Numbered from the stretch's first letter, positions 1 to 8,858 are shown. The stretch: 64,000 nt of DNA from Marinobacter sp. S6332 (GCF_023016045.1 NZ_JALKAP010000001.1:62001-126000); one strand, 5' to 3'. The notes: generated by a model not told the origin, from the sequence alone. Numbers and translations are program-made.

Positions 1-1
1 C

Positions 2-322
2 GTATCCGGGTTGTTTTTAGAGCATTATCCGGGGATGACGGAGCAGGTGATTGCGGGGCTGATTGATGAGGCTTCGCGGCGCTGGGATGTGCGCAAGGCG
101 CGGGTGATTCATCGAGTCGGGCGGTTGTTGTTGCAGGAACAAATTGTGTTTGTGGGTGTTTGCAGTGCCCATCGGGGGGATGCGTTTGCGGCTTGCGAGT
201 TTATTATGGACGCTTTAAAGACGTCGGCGCCGTTTTGGAAGAAGGAGCTTTCGGAGGCCGGGGAGCATTGGGTGGAGCAGAAGGCTTCGGATGTTGCTCG
301 GGGGGAGGTCTGGAAGACCTAG
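2..322 (+). CDS. moaE: Molybdopterin synthase catalytic subunit MoaE, C-terminal part
   Basis: MoaE is the large subunit of molybdopterin synthase. With MoaD it converts cyclic pyranopterin monophosphate to molybdopterin in the cytoplasm. The visible part matches the C-terminal two thirds of the family: LEHYPGMTE, then RVIHRVG, FVGVCSAHR, and FIMDALK followed by APFWKKE, which carries the conserved catalytic lysines. The reading frame is open to the window edge, so the true start and the N-terminal domain lie upstream; the TTG at 11 is not a credible start because the family motif runs through it. It converges on mobA, which acts later in the same cofactor pathway. Identity is clear; only completeness is missing. 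Confidence 0.93.
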   Translation, partial: VSGLFLEHYPGMTEQVIAGLIDEASRRWDVRKARVIHRVGRLLLQEQIVFVGVCSAHRGDAFAACEFIMDALKTSAPFWKKELSEAGEHWVEQKASDVARGEVWKT

Positions 323-341
323 ATTCTGGCGTTTGACGGCC

Positions 342-454
342 GGTCTTTAGCGTGGACTGCTCCGCCGAAAAACGCTGTGGATACGTCCGTGTACGCTTGG
401 CTCCGCCATCCATGGCTCCGCACATTTTCGGCGGAGCAGTCCACGCCAAAGCCC
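342..454. repeat. Inverted-repeat element with conserved 53-bp core, copy 1
   Basis: A perfect 22-bp inverted repeat (350-371 with 425-446, GCGTGGACTGCTCCGCCGAAAA in the left arm read minus its last two bases as a 20-mer) extends to about 30 bp with two mismatches. It encloses a 53-base core (372-424). The core differs by three bases from that of the element at 19295-19405, while the arms of the two copies are unrelated. The element fills the gap between the convergent genes moaE and mobA, so it may act as a two-way transcription barrier. Its mode of spread is not evident from the sequence. Confidence 0.85.
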
Positions 455-486
455 TGAATAGTGCAAGTCCCTCTAGCAACTACCCC

Positions 487-1077
487 TCAGGTCACCAAAT
501 CTTCTGGCCGATTTCGGTTTTTAAACGCATCAGCAGCATCTGGGCAATCCAGAGTTCTAGCTGCTGCGGCTTCAGCGAATACCATTACCCTTCTGTTGTC
601 GTCTCGTAACTGGGTTTCCAGCAGACTAATAAGTGACACCGGGTAAACACCGTGCAAGGGGTGGGATCTTCCGGCGCATTGGGCGATAACGGGGTATTCA
701 GGCTGTTCGTGCCACGCGTCTATTAATTGCCGGAATACTTCTGGTTGTATACCCGGGGTATCGCAGGGGCATACGAGTACGGCGTCGAAGCCTTGTTTTT
801 GGGCTTCAGTTAGGCCCGCTAGTAGGCCCGCTAGGGGGCCTTGGCCTTTTAGATCCGGGGCGTCTTGCAGTACGTGGCCGAGCAGACGGTAGTCTTTTAG
901 GGATCGGTTGGCGCTGATGAGTAATGGCGTGGTCACAGCACTGAGGGCTTCTGCTACCCAGTGGGCCATGGGGCGGTCGTGCCAGTGCATTAGGCCTTTG
1001 TCTTTGCCGTTCATGCGGGTTCCTGCACCGCCAGCGAGTAGAAGGGCGCAGGTGTTTTTGGAGGCTGTTTCGGTCAT
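487..1077 (-). CDS. mobA: Molybdenum cofactor guanylyltransferase MobA
   Basis: MobA transfers GMP from GTP to Mo-molybdopterin, giving the bis-MGD cofactor of DMSO-reductase-family enzymes. The N-terminus has the nucleotide-binding signature LLLAGGAGTRM followed by KDKGL, and the length (196 residues) is close to the E. coli enzyme. An in-frame start 30 bases further upstream (1107) is rejected because it would lie inside the trxA terminator hairpin; the ATG at 1075-1077 follows that hairpin directly. It points towards moaE, the genes being separated by the repeat at 342-454. A molybdoenzyme partner is not in this window. Confidence 0.92.
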   Translation of the reverse strand: MTETASKNTCALLLAGGAGTRMNGKDKGLMHWHDRPMAHWVAEALSAVTTPLLISANRSLKDYRLLGHVLQDAPDLKGQGPLAGLLAGLTEAQKQGFDAVLVCPCDTPGIQPEVFRQLIDAWHEQPEYPVIAQCAGRSHPLHGVYPVSLISLLETQLRDDNRRVMVFAEAAAARTLDCPDAADAFKNRNRPEDLVT

Positions 1078-1092
1078 GGTGAATCCAGGCCT

Positions 1093-1130
1093 AAAAAAAC
1101 CGCCCAAGAGCAGGGCCCAGGGGCGGTTTT
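1093..1130 (-). terminator. Rho-independent terminator of trxA
   Basis: On the minus strand AAAACCGCCC pairs with GGGCGGTTTT and runs into a further T tract. It lies 19 bases past the trxA stop and immediately before the mobA start, so it separates the two transcription units. Confidence 0.85.
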
Positions 1131-1148
1131 CAGGCTTTCAGGATGCAA

Positions 1149-1475
1149 TCAGAGATTGCTGTCCAAGAAGGCCGCGAGCTGGGATTTGGACAGTGCGCCA
1201 ACTTTGGTGGCGTCAACGTTGCCGTTCTTGAACAGCATCAACGTCGGAATACCACGGATGTTGAACTTGGGCGGGGTCTGCTCGTTTTCGTCGATGTTGA
1301 GCTTGCAGACCTTCAGTTTGCCATCGTATTCGTCGGCGATTTCTTCGAGTACGGGTGCGATCATTTTGCAGGGGCCGCACCACTCCGCCCAGTAATCTAC
1401 CAGTACGGGAACGTCAGATTGAAGTACGTCCTGTTCGAAGGAGGCATCTGTTACGTTTACAATATTTCCGCTCAT
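1149..1475 (-). CDS. trxA: Thioredoxin 1
   Basis: Small cytoplasmic dithiol oxidoreductase that reduces protein disulfides and supplies electrons to ribonucleotide reductase. The 108-residue product has the WCGPC active site at residues 32-36 and the later cis-proline segment GIPTLMLF. The start ATG at 1473-1475 gives the standard length and follows an AGGA site; a 48-residue upstream extension in the same frame has no thioredoxin similarity. It is divergent from ppx, and the 211-bp gap holds both promoters. Terminated by the hairpin at 1093-1130. Confidence 0.96.
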   Translation of the reverse strand: MSGNIVNVTDASFEQDVLQSDVPVLVDYWAEWCGPCKMIAPVLEEIADEYDGKLKVCKLNIDENEQTPPKFNIRGIPTLMLFKNGNVDATKVGALSKSQLAAFLDSNL

Positions 1476-1622
1476 TTCGTTTTTCCTGATTAGTGCTTTG
1501 GTTGCTACTTTACGCGATTGATCCCGCGTATGTGAAGCGGTAGATCCACCAGTTTCATTGCTCAATGTTCTGACCCCGGTCAATTCGGTCGACTTTCTAC
1601 TAGAGTCAAAGCCGCGCATTGA

Positions 1623-1652
1623 CTGACATATCCCGGGATTATGGCTTATAGT
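1623..1652 (+). promoter_or_regulatory. Probable sigma-70 promoter of ppx
   Basis: CTGACA (1623-1628), an 18-base spacer and TATAGT (1647-1652) each match five of six consensus bases. The expected transcription start, about 1660, is some 25 bases before the ppx start codon. Prediction from sequence alone. Confidence 0.5.
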
Positions 1653-1686
1653 ACGCGCAGATTCTCACCACAGGATTCAGATCACC

Positions 1687-3213
1687 GTGACGGCCACCTC
1701 TTCCGCCGAAATCGCAGCTACGCCACCGGATATGCTTGCGGCCATCGATATGGGCTCAAACAGTTTCCACATGGTTGTGGCCAGGCTTGTGCAGGGCGAA
1801 ATCCGCACCATGGAAAGAATGGGCGAAAAAGTTCAGCTAGGCGACGGCCTTGATCCTGAAAACAATCTAACAGAAGAGGCGCAGCAGCGGGGTTTGGACT
1901 GCCTACGGCGGTTTGCCCAACGCCTTAACGGTACGCCTCCCGAGGGTGTTCAGATTGTAGGTACAAATGCGCTCAGGGTGGCACGCAATGCCAATCAGTT
2001 TATCGCACGGGCAGAAGAGGTGCTGGGCTATCCGGTAGAGATCATCGCCGGGCGGGAGGAGGCCCGATTGATCTATCTGGGCGTTTCGCACACGCTCTCA
2101 GATGATGCCGGACGGCGTTTGGTGATCGACATAGGCGGAGGCAGCACGGAACTGATTATTGGCGAGCGGTTTGAGCCACAGGAGCTGGAAAGCCTGCACA
2201 TGGGCTGCGTGTCTTTTCGGAACCGGTACTTTTCCGATGGCCGAATTACCCGCAAACAAATGGACAAAGCCATTACCCACGCAGAGCAAGAGCTATTAGG
2301 CATTCGCCGGCGCTTCCGCTCTATAGGATGGGAAAGCTCGGTAGGTGCATCCGGCTCTATCAAGGCCATTTGCAACGTTTTGGCGACGCTTAAAATCACC
2401 GATGGCACTGTTACCTGGAGTGCTATGGAGGAGCTACGCCGACGGCTTGTGGATATGGGCAGTGTCGAGAAGCTGGGCGAGTTGGGGTTGCGGCCAGATC
2501 GACAGAATATTTTCCCCGCCGGGTTTGCCATTCTTATGGGGGCGTTCCAATCTCTGAACATTCAGGAACTGACCTATACCGACGGAGCACTTCGAGAGGG
2601 CCTACTATACGGAATAGCCGGGCGAATTCAGCATGAGGATGTGCGTGAGCGCAGTATTTCAGCGCTACAAGAGCGGTATCAGGCGGATCAAAACCACGGG
2701 GCTGCCGTAGAAGCAACGGCGGTCGCAGCCTGGGAGCAAATTGCAGAACACTGGGGGCTGGACACACCTACAGACGAGGAGACCCTGCGCTGGGCCTGCA
2801 GGTTACACGAAATCGGCTTGGCGATTTCCCATAGCCAATACCACAAGCACGGCGCTTACCTATTGCACTACTCTGACCTCGCTGGCTTTACGCAGCAGGC
2901 GCAACGGGAACTGGCCATTTTGGTGCGCGGTCATCGCCGAAAATTCAGCTCATCCATTTTCGATGGCGTCGACCCAGGCGATCTAGGGCGCCTGCGGCAC
3001 TTATGCATACTGGTACGTTTGGCCGTACTGATTCAGCACTCCCGCAATCTGGAACCGCCACCGGCTTTCACTCTCCAACCTAGGGAGCAAGGCCTTTTAG
3101 TGACGTTTCCCGAGGGCTGGTTTGATGAGCGCCCTCTAACCTATGCCGACCTGATGAATGAACAAGACTACCTAGCCAAGCAAAACTTTGTGCTTGAGCT
3201 GGCTGGCGGCTGA
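1687..3213 (+). CDS. ppx: Exopolyphosphatase (Ppx/GppA family)
   Basis: Releases orthophosphate processively from the ends of inorganic polyphosphate; family members may also hydrolyse pppGpp. The N-terminal actin-like fold shows the phosphate-binding motifs AAIDMGSNSFHMVV near residue 20 and VIDIGGGSTELI near residue 150. The C-terminal half has an HD-like helical region (RLHEIGLAIS, HKHGAYLL). At 508 residues it is Ppx-sized. The start is GTG at 1687 with AGGA nine bases upstream; an ATG at 1732 would remove only a weakly conserved leader. It is divergent from trxA, as in several gammaproteobacteria, and its end faces yheS with a 14-bp gap. Confidence 0.93.
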   Translation: MTATSSAEIAATPPDMLAAIDMGSNSFHMVVARLVQGEIRTMERMGEKVQLGDGLDPENNLTEEAQQRGLDCLRRFAQRLNGTPPEGVQIVGTNALRVARNANQFIARAEEVLGYPVEIIAGREEARLIYLGVSHTLSDDAGRRLVIDIGGGSTELIIGERFEPQELESLHMGCVSFRNRYFSDGRITRKQMDKAITHAEQELLGIRRRFRSIGWESSVGASGSIKAICNVLATLKITDGTVTWSAMEELRRRLVDMGSVEKLGELGLRPDRQNIFPAGFAILMGAFQSLNIQELTYTDGALREGLLYGIAGRIQHEDVRERSISALQERYQADQNHGAAVEATAVAAWEQIAEHWGLDTPTDEETLRWACRLHEIGLAISHSQYHKHGAYLLHYSDLAGFTQQAQRELAILVRGHRRKFSSSIFDGVDPGDLGRLRHLCILVRLAVLIQHSRNLEPPPAFTLQPREQGLLVTFPEGWFDERPLTYADLMNEQDYLAKQNFVLELAGG

Positions 3214-3227
3214 CGGAGCACTTCGCT

Positions 3228-5207
3228 TCACTGTCCCGCCAGCTCATCCTCCATTGCCTCAACTGTTTCACTGACCTCAAGCCACTGAGCTTCGACATCT
3301 TCAAGTTGACCCTTTGCCGCAGACTGCCTACCTAGCAGGTCTTTTAAGCGGCCTTTGGACTCATCACCGTAAAGGACAGGATCGGCGAGCTCCGACTCCA
3401 AATCGCTCAGCGTCTCATGCAGAGTTTCCATCTGTTTTTCTAGTGTCGCCTGCTTCTTACGGTAAGGGCTCAGCTTCTGTCTGAGCGCGGCTTCCGCGCG
3501 TTTGCGGGCCTTTCTGTCTTCAGCACTTTCCCCTACAGCTGTGTCTGCTTGTGCCGATGCTGCGCCTGCGGAACCAGCGGCACTGCCTAGCTGTCGCTTT
3601 GGTGGTTCGGCATCGTCTTTACGGCGATCCGCCAACCAGCTCTCGTAATCTTCAAGATCACCCTGATACTCCACAACATGGCCATCATTCACCAGCCAGA
3701 ATTCGTCAACGGTATTACGCAACAGGTGCCTGTCGTGAGACACCACCACAATAGCGCCTTCAAAGTTCTGCAGTGCCATAGTCAAGGCTTGGCGCATTTC
3801 CAAATCAAGGTGGTTGGTCGGCTCATCCAACAAAAGCAGGTTGGGCTTTTGCCAGGCGATAACCGCCAAAGCAACACGGGCTTTTTCTCCGCCAGAGAAT
3901 GAGCGAATGGGGCTCAGGGCTTCATCACCATGGAAATCAAAGCCACCGAGAAAGTTGCGAACGCTCTGCTCAGACGCTCTGGGAGCTAAGCGTTGCAAGT
4001 GAAGAAAGGGACTTGCATCAAGATCGAGTGATTCCAGCTGGTGTTGCGCAAAGTACCCTATCGCCAGATGCTCGCCACAGGTGCGCTCACCGGATAACAA
4101 GGTGCTAGCTGTACCTTGCTCGCCCTGCCCTAGCAGCGCATCCATCAACGTTGATTTACCGGCACCGTTGGGACCCAGTAATCCAATACGGCTTCCGGGC
4201 AAAAGGGTCAGGTTAATGTCACTAAGTATCGTGGTGTCACCATGCCCTGCCTGTCCATGCCTTATCGAGAGCAACGGGTTGGATACTTTGTCTGCCATAG
4301 GAAATTCGAAGCTGAACGGCGAATCTATGTGCGCAGGGGCAATTTTCTCCATCCGCTCCAGAGATTTTACTCGGCTTTGTGCTTGCCTAGCCTTTGTGGC
4401 TTTCGCTTTGAAGCGATCAATAAAGCGCTGGATTTCGGCAATTCTCGCTTGCTGCCGTTCAAAGCCAGCTTGCTGTTGCGCAATTCGTTCGCTGCGCTGG
4501 CCTTCAAACGCTGAGTAGTTACCCGTATACAGCTCTAGCTTCTGACGATCAAAATGCACTACGTGGGTGGCCACTCTATCCATGAAGTCACGATCGTGGG
4601 AAATAAACAACAGGGTTCCATCGTAACGGCGCAGCCAGTTTTCTAGCCAAAGGCAGGCATCTAGATCCAAGTGGTTGGTTGGCTCGTCGAGCAACAAAAG
4701 ATCGGAAGGCCGCATGAGCGCCTGAGCAAGGTTCAGACGGATACGCCATCCGCCCGAGAATGCGGAGACTGGCCGGTCTGGGTCTTCATTCCGGAATCCT
4801 AGGCCCCGGAGCAAAGATTCTGCACGCCGCGCGGCAGACCAAGCCTCGTGTACATCTAGCTCACCATGTATGTGCGCAACGGCGTTGTCATCGCCCCGGG
4901 CTTCCGCCTGCTCAAGTTCGCGCTCAAGCCGCCGTAAATCCAGATCTCCATCAAGAACGAAGTCTCTGGCGCTTCGCTCTGTCGCCGCCACTTCCTGCGC
5001 CATGTGCGCAATACGGCAGCCGCCAGGAAGTGACACGCTGCCCTGCTCCGGCGCTAGTTGTCCTAGCAGTAACTGGAAGAGGCTGGATTTGCCAGCACCA
5101 TTGGCACCAACAACCGCCACACGCTGGCCGGATTGAACCGTTAGGGCGACGGAATCTAGCAACCAGGCGCCACCCCGTTGTAAACTGAGATCGGTTATCG
5201 TTAACAT
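3228..5207 (-). CDS. yheS: ABC-F ATPase, YheS type
   Basis: A soluble, membrane-span-free ATPase with two ABC cassettes, belonging to the ABC-F group that acts on the ribosome during translation. The first cassette has GANGAGKS at residues 34-41, signature FSGGW and LLLLDEPTNHLDLD; the second has GPNGAGKS near residue 345, FSGGEKAR and the same Walker B. Between them is the ABC-F linker (RFKAKATKARQAQSR), and a basic coiled-coil tail follows (RKARKRAEAALRQK). Length (659) and residue pattern follow E. coli YheS throughout. Its start codon shares a CATG palindrome with an alternative start of the divergent gene at 5248. Confidence 0.9.
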   Translation of the reverse strand: MLTITDLSLQRGGAWLLDSVALTVQSGQRVAVVGANGAGKSSLFQLLLGQLAPEQGSVSLPGGCRIAHMAQEVAATERSARDFVLDGDLDLRRLERELEQAEARGDDNAVAHIHGELDVHEAWSAARRAESLLRGLGFRNEDPDRPVSAFSGGWRIRLNLAQALMRPSDLLLLDEPTNHLDLDACLWLENWLRRYDGTLLFISHDRDFMDRVATHVVHFDRQKLELYTGNYSAFEGQRSERIAQQQAGFERQQARIAEIQRFIDRFKAKATKARQAQSRVKSLERMEKIAPAHIDSPFSFEFPMADKVSNPLLSIRHGQAGHGDTTILSDINLTLLPGSRIGLLGPNGAGKSTLMDALLGQGEQGTASTLLSGERTCGEHLAIGYFAQHQLESLDLDASPFLHLQRLAPRASEQSVRNFLGGFDFHGDEALSPIRSFSGGEKARVALAVIAWQKPNLLLLDEPTNHLDLEMRQALTMALQNFEGAIVVVSHDRHLLRNTVDEFWLVNDGHVVEYQGDLEDYESWLADRRKDDAEPPKRQLGSAAGSAGAASAQADTAVGESAEDRKARKRAEAALRQKLSPYRKKQATLEKQMETLHETLSDLESELADPVLYGDESKGRLKDLLGRQSAAKGQLEDVEAQWLEVSETVEAMEDELAGQ

Positions 5208-5247
5208 GTTGTCATATAATCAAGGTGAAATTGTCAGGGACGGTTCA

Positions 5248-5814
5248 ATGCTCATGTCAGCCAGCTCGCTCGTCTCCCAAGATTTACCGTTAAAAACCAT
5301 AGAGTTACCGGAAGACTTAGAACCGGACAATCCTCTTTGGCGATTTGCACTGGCAATTTGGCAGCACCCAGCGGCGCAAGAAGCCTGTTTGGCACTTCAG
5401 GATGAGGGCTGGAGCGTAACACGAATTTTATGCGCCGGATGGCTTGCCCTCAACGGCAGAGCCTACACCGGAATCGAGGTGGCTACGGTAACAGAGTGGC
5501 GTAACCGTGTAACCGGCAGCCTACGCAGCATTCGCAGATCTGTGCCGAAAGCGCAGAAAGCTTACTTACCTCTGCGCACAAACCTCGCCAATCTTGAGCT
5601 GGAGGCAGAACGAATTGAACTAGCCTTAGTCTGGCGGAATTCCAAAGCCCCCCACCCGGAACCAAGCACTATGTATGCAAGTGACGAGCTTATCCAGTCT
5701 AATCTAACGGCTGCAGCACCGGCAGCAGGTACAAGCCCGGAAGCCAAACAATTGCTTGGTATTTTGCGCGACATCATCTCCACCCTTCAACCCGGAGGCG
5801 CGACGCCATGCTGA
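5248..5814 (+). CDS. DUF2390 / TIGR02444 family protein
   Basis: Conserved gammaproteobacterial family of unknown function. The recognisable core is DNPLWRFALAIWQHPAAQEACLALQD, with a later GWLALNGR segment; it is soluble and helical with no membrane span. The ATG at 5248 is preferred because a GGGA site lies eight to nine bases before it; the earlier ATG at 5206 overlaps the divergent yheS start and has no ribosome site. The stop overlaps the start of the next gene by seven bases, so translation of the two is probably coupled. Its length of 188 residues includes a low-complexity tail. Function not known. Confidence 0.75.
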   Translation: MLMSASSLVSQDLPLKTIELPEDLEPDNPLWRFALAIWQHPAAQEACLALQDEGWSVTRILCAGWLALNGRAYTGIEVATVTEWRNRVTGSLRSIRRSVPKAQKAYLPLRTNLANLELEAERIELALVWRNSKAPHPEPSTMYASDELIQSNLTAAAPAAGTSPEAKQLLGILRDIISTLQPGGATPC

Positions 5815-6191
5815 TCAAATGGCTTGTTCGGCTCTCGTTCCCAGCTCTCGGCTTATTGATGCTACTTATAGTCTTCGGCCTAAATGAGCCAGACCAAATA
5901 TCCGAGCCTGTTGCGGAAGAAACTCAGTCGGAAATTCCAGCATTCGAGGGGCTGGTCCCCTCGCCGATCCCGACAGAAGGCCCCGACATAGTTTTCAAAT
6001 GGAAAGATACCGATGGCAACTGGCACTATGCTGACCAGCCGCCGGAGCAAGGCCCATGGAATACGCTTGCTATCGAGAGAGCTGATAAAAACTGGGCGCC
6101 GGCGAGAATCTCGAATCCTGAAACCGATTGGCAATCCCCCTATAGTGCGCCCTTCACGCTCAGCCCAAATGCCGGCAGCAATGGCAGCTAA
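5808..6191 (+). CDS. Membrane-anchored DUF4124-like protein
   Basis: A 127-residue protein with one N-terminal hydrophobic helix (residues 8-25, LSFPALGLLMLLIVFGL) that should anchor it in the inner membrane with the rest in the periplasm. The short segment VFKWKDTDGNWHYADQPP (about residues 62-79) is the DUF4124 signature, a small beta unit found in many envelope proteins. It overlaps the preceding gene by seven bases and is probably cotranscribed. No enzymatic residues were recognised and the role is unknown. Confidence 0.72.
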   Translation: MLIKWLVRLSFPALGLLMLLIVFGLNEPDQISEPVAEETQSEIPAFEGLVPSPIPTEGPDIVFKWKDTDGNWHYADQPPEQGPWNTLAIERADKNWAPARISNPETDWQSPYSAPFTLSPNAGSNGS

Positions 6192-6339
6192 CGGCCTATT
6201 CGCAGCTCCACAGAACAATCTGTAGCGCCTTAACAGATGTTCAGTGGAATCTGCGCTCTTAACCCGCTACCTTTTGCCCTTCGACAAACACAATATGTGG
6301 GTCTCAGCCCACTCCGTACCAACCCGAAAGGATGATGTA

Positions 6340-7074
6340 ATGAAAAAAACGCTACTTGCACTGGCGATGACTGGCGTGGTTGCTGGATGCTCAACGCCCC
6401 CTGAGACTCCAGCAGACCCGAAGCTAGACTCTACCGACGAAAAAGTCAGTTATGGCATGGGTCTTGTGCTAGGTGAGCGGATGGGTAACGACCTGCCAAG
6501 CCTTCAAATGGATCAATTCCTTCAAGGGATTCAGCACGGACATGCAGGCGACGAGGAAGCCAAGCGCATGAGCCGCGAAGAGATCCAGAAGGCTTTGATG
6601 GAATACCAACAGTCGCTGCAAGAAGAGCAGAGCAAGCAAGCAGAAGAGTTGGCAGAGAAAAACCGTGAAGCCGGTGAGTCCTTCCTTGCTGAGAACGCTG
6701 AGCGCGATGGTGTCGAAACAACCGATTCCGGGCTCCAGTACGAAATTTTAGAAGAGGGTAACGGCGAGCAGCCGGGTGCAACCGATACTGTACAAGTCCA
6801 CTATACCGGTGAACTGCTTTCAGGTGAGGTTTTTGACAGCTCCCGCGAGCGCGGCGAGCCAGTTACATTTGCCCTGAATCAGGTTATCCCGGGCTGGACC
6901 GAAGGCCTGCAGCTCATGAGCGAAGGCGCCCGTTATAAGCTGTACATTCCTTCTGATCTAGCCTACGGCCCGGGCGGAAACCGCTCAATTGGCCCCAACG
7001 AAACCTTGGTTTTCGATGTGGAGCTACTGGCAGTGAACCCAGGCGCAGACGAAAAAGACTCTGCGTCCGAATAA
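6340..7074 (+). CDS. FKBP-type peptidyl-prolyl cis-trans isomerase, lipoprotein
   Basis: Envelope isomerase and chaperone of the FkpA/Mip group. The start at 6340 has an AGGA site and gives a lipoprotein signal with Cys17 (VVAGC). Residues about 25-130 form the helical dimerisation domain (DEKVSYGMGLVLGERM, then long helices rich in Glu and Lys), and the C-terminal half is the FKBP domain (VHYTGELLSGEVFDSS, GWTEGLQLM, LAYGPGGN, LVFDVELL). A longer reading frame from 6244 would hide the signal peptide inside the protein and is rejected. Transcription ends at the hairpin at 7121-7157. Whether it is FkpA or an FklB-like protein cannot be settled here. Confidence 0.9.
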   Translation: MKKTLLALAMTGVVAGCSTPPETPADPKLDSTDEKVSYGMGLVLGERMGNDLPSLQMDQFLQGIQHGHAGDEEAKRMSREEIQKALMEYQQSLQEEQSKQAEELAEKNREAGESFLAENAERDGVETTDSGLQYEILEEGNGEQPGATDTVQVHYTGELLSGEVFDSSRERGEPVTFALNQVIPGWTEGLQLMSEGARYKLYIPSDLAYGPGGNRSIGPNETLVFDVELLAVNPGADEKDSASE

Positions 7075-7120
7075 TCTAGAAAGCAATCTAGGGCGCAAAC
7101 TTCAGCCCGCCTGAAGCAAA

Positions 7121-7157
7121 AAAAGCCTCAGCAACCTTGTAGGTGCTGAGGCTTTTT
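7121..7157. terminator. Bidirectional terminator between the FKBP gene and rsd
   Basis: AGCCTCAGCA (7124-7133) pairs with TGCTGAGGCT (7144-7153), with an A tract before and a T tract after, so it can stop both convergent genes. Confidence 0.88.
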
Positions 7158-7181
7158 CGTGATCGCCTAAACCAAATCAAC

Positions 7182-7661
7182 TCACGCTGGGGCTACTTTA
7201 TCCCCATGCACGTTGTGCAGATGCTCAATTAAAAAGTCCTCCATCTCAAAGCGGCTTTCCAGCGTCTCACCCAGATGGGAAAGCTGCTCAAACAGTGCTT
7301 TCACATCTTTTTCAGACAAGTCAGCTTCGCCCAACTGATCGTTAAAATTAAGCGCCACTTCTGTGGTTTGTTCAATACGGGGGTATACCTTGGCTGCCAG
7401 CTCCACCCCTCCATCGTTGAACTCACGAGCCTCTCTGACTAGCTGCTCATAAATCTCAAAGTGGCCGGTCGAAACATAGTCAACCAACACTTCACATAAC
7501 CGCACAAACTTGTTTTTGAGGGCTTCTGTTTGCGAGAAATCGCTTTCGCCGGACAAATCGCAGTAGTGAACTAGAAGCTCTTGACGATCCTTGAGCCAAC
7601 GATCAATAAGTTCGCTGACGCCACCCCAGCGCTCCCTGGCATTTCGGCAGTTTTCCAACAT
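7182..7661 (-). CDS. rsd: Anti-sigma-70 factor Rsd / AlgQ
   Basis: Binds the housekeeping sigma factor and shifts RNA polymerase towards alternative sigmas in stationary phase; the Pseudomonas orthologue AlgQ also influences alginate and siderophore genes. The product is 159 residues, all helical, and opens with the family pattern MLENCRNARERWGG, followed by LIDRWLKDRQEL. It lies upstream of nothing on its own strand and directly downstream of dsbB in the same direction, an arrangement also seen in pseudomonads. A terminator is shared with the FKBP gene. Confidence 0.92.
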   Translation of the reverse strand: MLENCRNARERWGGVSELIDRWLKDRQELLVHYCDLSGESDFSQTEALKNKFVRLCEVLVDYVSTGHFEIYEQLVREAREFNDGGVELAAKVYPRIEQTTEVALNFNDQLGEADLSEKDVKALFEQLSHLGETLESRFEMEDFLIEHLHNVHGDKVAPA

Positions 7662-7776
7662 AACGCCTGATCTCCGCTTGAAAATCCTACTGTTCAGCCA
7701 TAGTGCTGATGCTTGGTGCTGATTTTTGTTAAGTCCGGATCAACTTACCCCATGCTGGCTTCCGGCCGCAACCGTT

Positions 7777-8283
7777 TCAACCCGCGATTTGGTTTTTCGA
7801 TGCTCCCCTGTGGAAAAGCATGATCAAACCCAAAATCACCAAAAGCACAAAAAATACAGCGCTCCAGCCGGGAATGCTCAAACCCAGAAATCGCCAAACA
7901 ACAGCGGCGCAGTCGCCCGTCCCTTTAAGTGCCGTCGTCAGCACATCCATAAACGGCAGCACTTCCAGCATATAATCCACCGAGGGCCCGCAGGCAGGCA
8001 CCTGATCCGGTGGCAAGTTCTGGAGCCATAGCTGTCGGCCTGCAACGCCCAGCCCAGCACCGGCTGTTGCTACCAGCAAAAAGCCGTACACACGCAATCC
8101 TAGTGATTTGGGGCCATGCAGAGCCGCCACAAGGCTCACAAGCCCCACCCCCATAAAACCGAAGCGCTGGAGCCAGCAAAGCGGGCAAGGTTCAAGCCCC
8201 ATAACGTGCTCCATATAAAATGCCACGCCCAATAACCCGGCGCAGGTAACAAAAACGAGTGCAAAGAGTGCTCTTACTTTCAC
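7777..8283 (-). CDS. dsbB: Disulfide bond formation protein DsbB
   Basis: Inner-membrane oxidase that reoxidises DsbA and passes electrons to quinone. The product has 168 residues, four predicted membrane helices and both redox pairs: EPCPLCWLQR in the first periplasmic loop and VPACGPS with GTGDC in the second. The quinone-binding arginine after the first pair is present (LQRFG). It is followed after 115 bp by rsd on the same strand. No dsbA is in the window. Confidence 0.93.
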   Translation of the reverse strand: MKVRALFALVFVTCAGLLGVAFYMEHVMGLEPCPLCWLQRFGFMGVGLVSLVAALHGPKSLGLRVYGFLLVATAGAGLGVAGRQLWLQNLPPDQVPACGPSVDYMLEVLPFMDVLTTALKGTGDCAAVVWRFLGLSIPGWSAVFFVLLVILGLIMLFHRGASKNQIAG

Positions 8284-8397
8284 AAAGTTTCCTCAGTTTT
8301 ACACAAATGCGCTGCCTGGCCTGCTATTCTCGGTTTATCCGGCGGAAACGCTGCTGAATTTGTCACTAAACCCTAAACCACAACGAACTGCAAGCTT

Positions 8398-8841
8398 ATG
8401 ACACCTCAGCCAAAATTCGTTTTATTCCTTATCTTATTACTATTTTTCCAGCTGCCTAACGCCTGGGCAGAAGACGCCGCAAATGGCGACAACGGAGACG
8501 CAGAAAAATCGGGCATTACTGATTATATTGCCATGGAACCGGCCTTCGTAACTCACGTTGGAAGCCCGGGCGGCAAATTAACCTACCTGAAAGCAACCAT
8601 CAGTCTCAGGGCCTCAAAGCAGACCACACGGCCCGCGGTGGACGCCCACATGCCAAGGCTACGCCATGAACTGGTGATGCTGTTTGGCGAGCAGACAGAT
8701 ACAGACCAACTAACCACTATGGATGGCCAACAGGCGCTACGTGAGGAAGCCAAATCAAGAATAAATGCAGTGCTGGAGGAACAGCAAACCGGCGAAGCAA
8801 TAACCGGCGTGCTGTTTACAGAATTCGTAGTGCAAAAGTAG
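8398..8841 (+). CDS. FliL-domain protein
   Basis: A 147-residue exported protein: a hydrophobic N-terminus (VLFLILLLFFQLPNAWA) that looks like a cleavable signal, an acidic linker, then a FliL-type domain (YIAMEPAFVTHV, LTYLKATISLRA, LRHELVMLFGEQ, REEAKSRINAVL). FliL stabilises the stator-rotor assembly of flagella, but this stand-alone paralogue is outside any flagellar operon and has a signal rather than the usual membrane anchor, so a motility role is only inferred. It is divergent from dsbB. Confidence 0.8.
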   Translation: MTPQPKFVLFLILLLFFQLPNAWAEDAANGDNGDAEKSGITDYIAMEPAFVTHVGSPGGKLTYLKATISLRASKQTTRPAVDAHMPRLRHELVMLFGEQTDTDQLTTMDGQQALREEAKSRINAVLEEQQTGEAITGVLFTEFVVQK

Positions 8842-8858
8842 GGCAGAACCAGATCGTA

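Noticed and set aside
204..479. Minus-strand frame related to one at 19093-19386
   Set aside because: The similarity is due entirely to the shared 53-bp core of the repeat element; both frames cross moaE or pldA antisense.
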